In this document: piece by piece, positions 1-6,134 of the stretch
Layout of the letters: every line of letters starts with the position of its first letter
How positions within the stretch are numbered: the stretch's first letter is position 1
Assembly: GCA_030622375.1 (NCBI GenBank)
Contig: JAUXGC010000054.1
Span: 1 to 7,847, forward strand
Direction of reading: 5' to 3'
Length of the DNA stretch: 7,847 bases
Source: Sulfurovum sp.
GTDB lineage: Bacteria > Campylobacterota > Campylobacteria > Campylobacterales > Sulfurovaceae
The notes under the pieces: model-generated
Database searches by the model: none
Told to the model about the DNA's origin: nothing
Seen by the model: only the letters and a program-made list of their open reading frames with translations
Program-made: the position numbers and the translations under genes

Positions 1-135
<135 letters not shown>

Positions 136-144
136 TACTTTGTG

Positions 145-159
145 ATTACTTTTAGTAAT
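145..159 (+). other. Small hairpin after pyrH
   Basis: A perfect 6-bp inverted repeat, ATTACT at 145-150 and AGTAAT at 154-159, is separated by three T residues. It starts 10 nt after the pyrH stop codon. The stem is AT-rich and is not followed directly by a T-run, so it does not qualify as a convincing intrinsic terminator. It could slow polymerase or protect the pyrH 3' end. Confidence 0.3.
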
Positions 160-167
160 TTAGTCAA

Positions 168-181
168 TGCGAGTAGTCGCA
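168..181 (+). other. GC-containing hairpin upstream of rpoZ
   Basis: TGCGA at 168-172 pairs with TCGCA at 177-181 around a 4-nt GTAG loop. A run of six T residues lies at 193-198, 11 nt beyond the stem, too far for a standard rho-independent terminator. It is the second of two adjacent hairpins in the pyrH-rpoZ gap. A weak attenuator or processing site is possible, but nothing in the sequence decides this. Confidence 0.3.
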
Positions 182-182
182 C

Positions 183-190
183 TATAAAAT
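183..190 (+). promoter_or_regulatory. Possible -10 element upstream of rpoZ
   Basis: TATAAAAT at 183-190 offers a -10-like hexamer (TATAAA at 183-188 or TAAAAT at 185-190) about 23-30 nt before the rpoZ start. No good -35 is present at the expected spacing. From recall, sigma70 promoters of Campylobacterota often lack a conserved -35, so this may be a promoter letting rpoZ-spoT-tyrS be transcribed apart from pyrH. The region is so AT-rich that a chance match is likely. Confidence 0.25.
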
Positions 191-212
191 AATTTTTTAT
201 TAAGGAAATAAT

Positions 213-419
213 ATGAGAACAGAACAACTCACTGCAACAGCACTTGAAAAAGTAAATTTTGACAAGTATCTTTTGGCAAATGCTGTAGGGAAAAGAGCCG
301 AAGCTATAGCAAATGGTGCCCAAGCATTATTGGATGATAATACAGCAGATATGAAATATGTTGATATAGCACTTCAAGAGATTGCTGAAGGTAAAATTAT
401 TGTAAGCCTAGAAGGCTAA
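213..419 (+). CDS. rpoZ: RNA polymerase omega subunit RpoZ (68 aa)
   Basis: This is the small omega subunit, which binds the beta' subunit and helps assemble and stabilise RNA polymerase. The start is ATG at 213 with AAGGAA at 202-207 as ribosome binding site. The peptide has the expected layout: an N-terminal helix (MRTEQLTATALEKV), then NFDKYLLANAVGKRAEAIANGA matching the family's conserved KR-containing helix, and the C-terminal block VDIALQEIAEGKI that is typical of epsilonproteobacterial omega. Its 68 residues fit the family. It sits between pyrH and spoT, as in Helicobacter; rpoZ and spoT are also neighbours in E. coli. The stop is only 6 nt before the spoT start and in the same frame, so the two are very likely translationally coupled. 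In E. coli omega contributes to one ppGpp-binding site on polymerase; whether that holds here cannot be read from this sequence. Confidence 0.92.
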   Translation: MRTEQLTATALEKVNFDKYLLANAVGKRAEAIANGAQALLDDNTADMKYVDIALQEIAEGKIIVSLEG

Positions 420-428
420 AATATTTTG
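411..428 (+). promoter_or_regulatory. Ribosome binding site and TTG start of spoT, inside the end of rpoZ
   Basis: GAAGG at 411-415 lies inside the last codons of rpoZ and is 10 nt upstream of the TTG at 426-428. The rpoZ stop TAA at 417-419 is in the same frame as TTG, with only AAT and ATT between. No ATG or GTG is available in this frame until residue 74, which would cut into the conserved hydrolase domain. TTG is therefore the most reasonable start. Confidence 0.6.
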
Positions 429-2579
429 GATGCTTTTCTTAAAAAAGCTAAGAATATACAAACTGTAGAAGAAGCAAAAGCTCTTCTGTGGGAACAGATT
501 CCCTCTCCTCTGCCTGCCACAATAAAAGCCCTAGAGCTCTCTCTAACTGCACATGATGGACAGAAACGAAAAAGTGGTGAACCATATATAGTTCACCCTA
601 TACTTGTAGCTACTATTACGGCTGCTTTTTCCAGTGATGAAACTATGGTTCAGGCTGCCTTACTTCATGATGTTGTGGAGGATACCAGTTTTGATATTGA
701 TGATTTGAAATATGAGTTTGGAGATGATGTTGCCCATATGGTTGAGGGTTTGACTAAAATTGTTCAGATAAGAGATGAAGAGTTAGTCCCTTCAGGCTCG
801 GATGAACGGTTGATTAACTCAGCTCTTAGTTTCCGAAAAATGCTCATAGCATCCATAAAAGATATCCGTGTTTTAATTATAAAGCTTTGTGATAGATTGC
901 ACAATATGCTTACCTTGGATGCCTTGACAATACAAAAACAAAAACGTATTGCAGAAGAGACTTTAGTCGTTTATGCCCCGATTGCTCACAGACTTGGTAT
1001 CTCTCGCTTAAAAAACTATTTAGAAGATTTGAGTTTTTACTACATCTATCCGGAAGATTATAAAAAGATAGACGAGTACATTCAGTCAAATAGCCAAAAT
1101 TTGCAGTTTAAGCTAAATGCATTTATCCAGAAGGTAAGAGATACAATGTATAAAGCTGGTTTTATACAAGAAGAATTTGAAATTATAGGAAGAGTAAAAC
1201 ACCATTACTCCATATATCTTAAAATGCATCGTAAGGGTGTGAGTATAGAAGAGATTCTTGATTTACTTGCTATACGAATTATTGTAAAAGAGCCAATAGA
1301 CTGCTATAGGGTTTTAGGCTTACTGCATATAACGTTTACACCTCTTATTTCACGTTTTAAAGATTATATTTCAGTGCCTAAAGAGAATGGATATAAAACT
1401 ATACACACAACACTCTTTAATGAAGAGGGTATTGTTGAGGCACAGATACGAACGGTTCAAATGCATAGACTTGCCGAGTATGGTGTTGCTGCACACTGGA
1501 AATATAAAGATGGTGGAGATGGCGTAAAGCTAGACTGGATCGAGGGACTTCAGTACCAAAATGAATCAATTGAAGAGTTTTACGAATTGGCTAAAAGTGA
1601 TCTTTTTTCTGAAGATATTACAGTTTTTTCTCCAAAAGGAGACTATTATACTTTTCCAAAAGGTGCAACTGCACTTGATTTTGCTTACGCTATTCATTCT
1701 GAGGTAGGTGCAACTGCTACTGATGCGCTAGTAAATAAATGTAAAACATCACTTTTAACTATTTTAAAAAACGGTGATATTGTAAAAATTTTCAAAGACG
1801 ACAAGATACATCTTCACTGTTCTTGGTTGGATGCCGTAAAGACCTCTAAAGCACAAGATGGCATAAGGAGCCATTGTCGTGCACGTATTAAAGAGTCCGA
1901 TACATTAAGTGCATACAATATGCTTGCAACACTTTTTGTGCAGAAAAGTATGAGAATAAAAACACTAGTTAAATCTATAGAGCATCAAGATTCCATTTAT
2001 AAGTTGCCAACACAGTTGGACTACTATAAGGATACCATACATAAGGTGGCTGAGTATACGGGCGCAAAAGAGGTTCGTTTTTGGGAGTTGCTTAAAAAAG
2101 GGTATAAAAAACCTATACTGAAAGAAGTAGAGCACTTTAAATTTTTTACCAATAAACCTTTGGACGGAGTAGAGTTTGATTATTGTTGCCACCCTAAAGT
2201 TGGAGACCAAATTGTTGCATTTTATAAGGATAGTAAAGCTATTATACATCATAAATTATGCAAAAAGGCCTATGAAAAAATTTTATCAGAAGAGTCTATG
2301 ATTTATGTTAGTTGGAGTATTTCAAAACTTTTACGATATAGGCTTATTGTAAGTTTGCAAAATCAAAAAGGAGCACTTGCAAACTTGTTGGTAAAACTCT
2401 CATATTTAGATTTGAATGTAGTAAGTATAGAGTTGGGTATTCAAAGTTCTGAAAGAGCAGAGTATTGCCGAATAGAGGTTGAGAGTAGTGAGTCTAAAAA
2501 AAGTTTACTTGAGGGAAAAATTTCACAAAAGTTTAAACTTGTGGAGATAATTAGTTTAGATGATGCATATAGCAAATAG
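426..2579 (+). CDS. spoT: Bifunctional (p)ppGpp synthetase/hydrolase (SpoT/Rel family)
   Basis: This cytoplasmic long RelA/SpoT homologue makes and degrades the stringent-response alarmone (p)ppGpp. Its 717 residues match the usual 700-750. Domain order: HD hydrolase at about 40-200, with H57, the HDVVED motif at 81-86 and CDRLHN at 155-160; synthetase at about 250-362, with GRVKHHYSIY, the RFKD form of the RXKD motif at 310-313, NGYKTIHT, E338 in EAQIRT and HWKYK; TGS at about 395-456; a helical part; a CC/zinc-finger-like segment with C587, C588, H609 and C612; and a C-terminal ACT domain from about 638. Intact HD motifs plus RXKD, rather than the EXDD of synthetase-only RelA, point to a bifunctional enzyme. 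The start is TTG, coupled to rpoZ; tyrS follows after 20 nt. I recall Campylobacterota having a single long RSH named spoT. No frameshift or missing catalytic residue is visible. Confidence 0.95.
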   Translation: MDAFLKKAKNIQTVEEAKALLWEQIPSPLPATIKALELSLTAHDGQKRKSGEPYIVHPILVATITAAFSSDETMVQAALLHDVVEDTSFDIDDLKYEFGDDVAHMVEGLTKIVQIRDEELVPSGSDERLINSALSFRKMLIASIKDIRVLIIKLCDRLHNMLTLDALTIQKQKRIAEETLVVYAPIAHRLGISRLKNYLEDLSFYYIYPEDYKKIDEYIQSNSQNLQFKLNAFIQKVRDTMYKAGFIQEEFEIIGRVKHHYSIYLKMHRKGVSIEEILDLLAIRIIVKEPIDCYRVLGLLHITFTPLISRFKDYISVPKENGYKTIHTTLFNEEGIVEAQIRTVQMHRLAEYGVAAHWKYKDGGDGVKLDWIEGLQYQNESIEEFYELAKSDLFSEDITVFSPKGDYYTFPKGATALDFAYAIHSEVGATATDALVNKCKTSLLTILKNGDIVKIFKDDKIHLHCSWLDAVKTSKAQDGIRSHCRARIKESDTLSAYNMLATLFVQKSMRIKTLVKSIEHQDSIYKLPTQLDYYKDTIHKVAEYTGAKEVRFWELLKKGYKKPILKEVEHFKFFTNKPLDGVEFDYCCHPKVGDQIVAFYKDSKAIIHHKLCKKAYEKILSEESMIYVSWSISKLLRYRLIVSLQNQKGALANLLVKLSYLDLNVVSIELGIQSSERAEYCRIEVESSESKKSLLEGKISQKFKLVEIISLDDAYSK

Positions 2580-2599
2580 AAAAGAAGCAAGAGGTAAAA

Positions 2600-3799
2600 A
2601 TGATAGAAAAAGTACTAGAAGATATAAGTAGAGGAACTGCCGAAATTATAGATATGGAGCGTATCGAGAAACTTGTATCTAAATATTATGAAGATGGAAC
2701 AACCTATAGAGTTAAAGCAGGTTTTGACCCTACGGGAGCAGACTTGCATTTGGGGCATACTGTGCTTCTTCAAAAGCTTAAAGTATTTCAATCTCACGGG
2801 GCGATAGTACAGCTACTTATTGGTGACTTTACAGCAACTATTGGTGACCCTACAGGTAAAAGTGAGACACGCAAAGTGCTTGATAGAGAAACAATTTTGG
2901 CAAATGCTAAAACTTATCAAGATCAAGTTTTTAATATTTTGGATGAGAGCAAGACAGAAGTGGTTTTTAATTCAACTTGGCTTGAGGCACTTGGGGCTGC
3001 TGGTATGGTAGCTTTGACTACAACTTTTAGTGTGGCACGCATGTTAGAGCGTGATGATTTTGAAAAACGTTATAAGAGTGGGCAGAGTATATCTATCTCA
3101 GAATTTATCTACCCCCTTCTTCAAGGATATGACTCTGTAGAGTTAAAATCAGATATAGAGTTGGGTGGTACAGATCAAAAGTTTAACCTTTTAATGGGCA
3201 GACATCTTCAGCGTGTTTATGGAGTTGGCAAAGAACAAGCTGTTTTAATGATGCCTATTTTAGAGGGATTAGATGGTGTGCAGAAGATGAGTAAATCTTT
3301 AAATAACTATATTGGTATTACCCAAGAGCCTAAAGAGATTTATGCTAAGACACTTTCTATTTCAGATGAGTTAATGTGGCGTTATTATGAGCTTTTAAGT
3401 GAAAAGTCACTAAAAGAGATTGTTAGAATGAAAGAGGATGTGCAAAAAGGCACACTCCACCCCAAAACAACCAAAGAGAACCTTGCTCTTGAGTTGGTTA
3501 CAAGGTTTTATAATGAAGAGTTGGCTATAGTAGCCAAAGCAGAATTCGATAATGTATTTAAAGCAAACCAGCTTCCTGCAGATTTAAATGAAGTAGAGAT
3601 GCAAGAGGGTATTTGGATATGCAAAGCTTTAGTTGATGCGGGCATAGAGCCTTCAACATCTCAAGCAAGAAGAGATATCAAACAAGGTGCAGTTAGAATC
3701 AATCAAGAGAAGATTTTTGATGAAAAACTGAACCTTGACTCTGGAGAGTATATCCTACAAGTAGGAAAAAGAAAATTTGTAAAAGTGAAGGTTATGTAA
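2600..3799 (+). CDS. tyrS: Tyrosyl-tRNA synthetase TyrS
   Basis: This class I aminoacyl-tRNA synthetase attaches tyrosine to tRNA-Tyr in the cytoplasm. The start is ATG at 2600 with AGAGG at 2590-2594, 20 nt after spoT. The Rossmann-fold catalytic domain carries GFDPTGADLHLGH, with the HIGH-type motif HLGH at residues 50-53, then GDFTATIGDPTGKSE at about 75-89, the LGGTDQKFN tRNA/tyrosine pocket at about 188-196, and the KMSKS loop at 229-233. The C-terminal part (about 338-398) is an S4 RNA-binding domain, seen in SQARRDIKQGAVRIN. Its 399 residues agree with the roughly 400-residue bacterial TyrRS type that H. pylori also has. The stop codon shares its last base with the next gene's ATG (TAATG). 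No truncation or substitution in the active-site motifs is seen. Confidence 0.96.
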   Translation: MIEKVLEDISRGTAEIIDMERIEKLVSKYYEDGTTYRVKAGFDPTGADLHLGHTVLLQKLKVFQSHGAIVQLLIGDFTATIGDPTGKSETRKVLDRETILANAKTYQDQVFNILDESKTEVVFNSTWLEALGAAGMVALTTTFSVARMLERDDFEKRYKSGQSISISEFIYPLLQGYDSVELKSDIELGGTDQKFNLLMGRHLQRVYGVGKEQAVLMMPILEGLDGVQKMSKSLNNYIGITQEPKEIYAKTLSISDELMWRYYELLSEKSLKEIVRMKEDVQKGTLHPKTTKENLALELVTRFYNEELAIVAKAEFDNVFKANQLPADLNEVEMQEGIWICKALVDAGIEPSTSQARRDIKQGAVRINQEKIFDEKLNLDSGEYILQVGKRKFVKVKVM

Positions 3800-4902
3800 T
3801 GAAATTTAAATCTTTTAAAATTGGGAAATACACCATTGAAAAACCTATTATTCAAGGTGGCATGGGTGTTGGTATATCGTGGGACCAACTAGCTGGCAAT
3901 GTAAGTTTAGAGGGTGGACTTGGTGTTATATCAGCAGTTGGTACTGGTGTATATAAAAATAGAGCTTATACTGAAAAAACTATAGGTAAAGAGGAGAGAC
4001 CACTTGAAGCAATTAACTTTTATTCATACTCTGCACTGAAAAAGATATTTGACAATGCAAGAGAAGTTTGTGGCAATAGACCCCTTGCAGCAAATGTACT
4101 CTATGCACAGAGTGAATATGACCGTGTTGTTCAAGATGCCTGTAAAGCAGGTGCTGATATTATTATAACTGGCGCTGGTCTGCCACTTACTATGCCAGAA
4201 GCAGCAAAAGATTATCCAGATGTTGCACTGGTGCCTATTGTATCTACAGCTAAGGCATTGAGGATTTTATGTCGTCGTTGGAAAAAAACTCATAACAGAC
4301 TTCCAGATGCGGTAATTGTTGAGGGACCACTGAGTGGAGGACATCAAGGCTTTAAATATGATGAGTGTTTCCTTCCTGAAAACCAGCTTGAAAATATTTT
4401 ATCTCCTGTAGTAGAAGAGGCAAAAAATTGGGGTTCTATGCCAGTTATTGCAGCAGGAGGAGTATGGGATCATAATGATATTGTCAAAATGATGGAGCTT
4501 GGTGCTAATGGAGTGCAGATGGGAACACGTTTTATAGGTACCGTTGAGTGTGATGCTAGTGATGTAATGAAGCAAGTTATACTTAATTCAACAGAGGATA
4601 CAATCAGGCTTTTTAAATCACCAGTAGGCTACCCTGCACGTGGCGTAAAGACTAATCTTCATAAAAGTATTGAGGAAGGGACCGCACCAAAAATAGCATG
4701 TATCTCCAACTGTGTTACCCCATGTAATCGTGGAGAAGAGGCAAAGGTGGTAGGATACTGTATCGCTGATAGACTCTCAGATGCTTATGATGGACTTATT
4801 GATACAGGACTTTTTTTTACGGGTGCCAATGGATACCGTCTTGATGAAATCATAACAGTTAAAGAGTTGATAGATAAATTGATGGATGGGGAAGAGTCAT
4901 AG
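3799..4902 (+). CDS. Nitronate monooxygenase / FabK-like flavin oxidoreductase
   Basis: This is a TIM-barrel FMN enzyme of the 2-nitropropane dioxygenase/nitronate monooxygenase family. Members oxidise nitronates, and relatives act as enoyl-ACP reductase (FabK); the substrate here is unknown. Visible motifs are the N-terminal flavin-binding IIQGGMGVGIS (residues 17-27), GLGVISAVGTG, GADIIITGAGLP (118-129), the GGH motif with candidate catalytic H182 in GPLSGGHQGF, and the phosphate-binding PVIAAGGVWD and GANGVQMGTRF (215-245). The C-terminal part has an unusual cysteine cluster, C301-x3-C305-x3-C309, plus C321. Its 367 residues are slightly longer than classic NMOs, the extra lying around this cluster. 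The ATG overlaps the tyrS stop by one base, so it is probably translationally coupled. The gene occupies the slot I recall as HP0773 in H. pylori, between tyrS and the amidase. The family is certain; the reaction is not. Confidence 0.85.
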   Translation: MKFKSFKIGKYTIEKPIIQGGMGVGISWDQLAGNVSLEGGLGVISAVGTGVYKNRAYTEKTIGKEERPLEAINFYSYSALKKIFDNAREVCGNRPLAANVLYAQSEYDRVVQDACKAGADIIITGAGLPLTMPEAAKDYPDVALVPIVSTAKALRILCRRWKKTHNRLPDAVIVEGPLSGGHQGFKYDECFLPENQLENILSPVVEEAKNWGSMPVIAAGGVWDHNDIVKMMELGANGVQMGTRFIGTVECDASDVMKQVILNSTEDTIRLFKSPVGYPARGVKTNLHKSIEEGTAPKIACISNCVTPCNRGEEAKVVGYCIADRLSDAYDGLIDTGLFFTGANGYRLDEIITVKELIDKLMDGEES

Positions 4903-4906
4903 AGTG
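4888..4906 (+). promoter_or_regulatory. Ribosome binding site favouring a GTG start for the AMIN amidase
   Basis: GGGGAAGAG at 4888-4896 is a strong purine-rich Shine-Dalgarno match, 7 nt before a GTG at 4904-4906. The GTG comes one base after the TAG (4900-4902) of the preceding gene. An upstream in-frame ATG at 4886 has no comparable site and would add MGKSHR ahead of the signal peptide. The GTG is therefore preferred. Confidence 0.55.
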
Positions 4907-6082
4907 AAATTGCTAAAGATACTCTTTATATTTGTCTTTACCTCTACACTTCTTTTTTCATCTACAAATAGACTAGAGAAAGTAGAGATAGTTAAAGGGG
5001 AGTTGCGTTTACACTTTAGTGATTCTGTAGACAAAAAAGAGATAAAACATTTTGCATTAACTAATCCACATAGAGAAGTTTTTGATTTTAAAAATATGCA
5101 GTTACAAAATCAAAATATAGTTAAAAAAATAAAAAGTCAAACTACAAAATCATTAAGAATTGCACAATATAAACCAAATATTGTAAGAGTGGTTATAAGT
5201 AGTAGCAAACCTTATAGATGTACCTCGTATATGCCTATGCTTTCAGATACGGCCTATCATATTTCTTTGCCGAAACAAGATAATCTTTTACCTGCAAAGC
5301 GATACATAAAGCCAAAAAATAAGTCTAAAACAAAAACATCAAATCCAAAAGTAAAACAAATTAAAACTTCTTATATAATGTCTCACAAACATGAACCTAT
5401 TGTTATAGATGCAGGACATGGTGGTCATGACTCTGGGGCAATTGTTAGAGGCAAAAAAGAGAAAGATCTTGCGTTAATGATAGCAAAAAGAGTTGAACGA
5501 CAGCTCAAAAATCGTGGTTACCCAGTATATATGACACGAAAAAGTGATCGTTTCTTAAAACTTTCAGAACGTACAAAAATTGCAGATAAAAAAAATGCAG
5601 TAGTTTTTATATCTATCCATGCTAACTCTATTGCTAAAAAAAATCGCCATAAGATGCATGGTGTAGAAACTTTTTTTCTGCAAAACACTAGAGATAGCAG
5701 ATCTCAAAGTATTGCAGCCAGAGAAAATAAATCAGTATTAAAAGGTACAAGTACACTTAGTAAAAATGTTATAATAGATTCTGTACTTTCAGGTCCAAAA
5801 ATTGTACAATCAAATAAGTTGGCAATCGATGTACATAGGAGAATTATGACAAATCTACATAGTTATTATAGGGGTGTAAAAGATGGTGGAGTTAGACATG
5901 CACCATTTTATGTTCTTGTAGGTGCAAGTAGACCTTCTATACTGGTTGAAGTGGGGTACATTTCACATCCTCAAGAAAGTAAACGGTTATATCTTCCACG
6001 GTACCAAGAGTTAATTGCCAAAGGTATTGCGGAAGGTGTAGATAACTATTTAAACAACAGAAGAAAAGAGATAGATTTTTGA
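4904..6082 (+). CDS. amiA: Periplasmic N-acetylmuramoyl-L-alanine amidase with AMIN domain (AmiA/AmiC type)
   Basis: This zinc hydrolase cuts the amide bond between N-acetylmuramic acid and the stem peptide in peptidoglycan, which separates daughter cells. From the preferred GTG start it has 392 residues: a Sec-type signal (KLLKILFIFVFTSTLLFSS), an AMIN targeting domain at about 22-122, a lysine-rich linker at about 130-160, and an Amidase_3 domain at about 165-385. Zinc-ligand candidates are H172 in IDAGHGG, E186 in KEKD and H239 in SIHAN; the catalytic glutamate is E349 in LVEVGYISHP. A segment of about 45 residues between the second His and the C-terminal motif (SRSQSIAARENKSVLKGTST onward) corresponds in position to the regulatory helix insert of E. 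coli AmiB/AmiC that LytM activators displace. An ATG at 4886 would make it 398 residues. It follows the oxidoreductase with no gap and matches the position recalled for HP0772. A close paralogue lies next door. Confidence 0.92.
   Translation: MKLLKILFIFVFTSTLLFSSTNRLEKVEIVKGELRLHFSDSVDKKEIKHFALTNPHREVFDFKNMQLQNQNIVKKIKSQTTKSLRIAQYKPNIVRVVISSSKPYRCTSYMPMLSDTAYHISLPKQDNLLPAKRYIKPKNKSKTKTSNPKVKQIKTSYIMSHKHEPIVIDAGHGGHDSGAIVRGKKEKDLALMIAKRVERQLKNRGYPVYMTRKSDRFLKLSERTKIADKKNAVVFISIHANSIAKKNRHKMHGVETFFLQNTRDSRSQSIAARENKSVLKGTSTLSKNVIIDSVLSGPKIVQSNKLAIDVHRRIMTNLHSYYRGVKDGGVRHAPFYVLVGASRPSILVEVGYISHPQESKRLYLPRYQELIAKGIAEGVDNYLNNRRKEIDF
5918..5940 (+). repeat. 23-bp direct repeat, copy 1 (in the AMIN amidase)
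   Basis: This 23-base stretch, beginning GTAGGTGCAAGTAGACC, is identical to 6741-6763 in the second amidase and encodes VGASRPSI in both. The copies are 823 bp apart in the same frame. It is a remnant of gene duplication or of gene conversion. Confidence 0.8.
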
Positions 6083-6123
6083 TTGATAGTCAAAGTTTGA
6101 GATAGTGAAATTATATTTATTTT

Positions 6124-6129
6124 AGAGGA
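6124..6129 (+). promoter_or_regulatory. Ribosome binding site of the lipoprotein amidase
   Basis: AGAGGA at 6124-6129 lies 5 nt before the ATG at 6135 and supports that start. A TATATT at 6112-6117 is -10-like, but no -35 sits at a suitable distance, so a separate promoter in this 52-nt gap is not supported. Co-transcription with the upstream amidase is the simpler reading. Confidence 0.55.
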
Positions 6130-6134
6130 AAAAA

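Noticed and set aside
1965..2252. Minus-strand open frame of 95 codons inside spoT
   Set aside because: It lies wholly antisense to the helical and CC regions of spoT, resembles no family I know, and has no convincing ribosome binding site. The forward frame is clearly coding.
2615..2797. Minus-strand open frame of 60 codons at the start of tyrS
   Set aside because: It is antisense to the conserved HIGH-motif region and has no recognisable product.
2820..3011. Plus-strand open frame of 63 codons inside tyrS in another frame
   Set aside because: It overlaps the catalytic domain of tyrS, which is intact and well conserved; the alternative product is low-complexity and unrecognised.
3703..3888. 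Minus-strand open frame spanning the tyrS/oxidoreductase junction
   Set aside because: It is antisense to two well-supported, overlapping genes, and its composition is just the reverse of AT-rich coding sequence.
6083..6134. Promoter between the two amidases (TTGATA at 6083, TATATT at 6112)
   Set aside because: The spacing is 23 nt, too long for a sigma70 promoter, and TTGAGA at 6097 is too close at 9 nt. Co-transcription is the simpler explanation.
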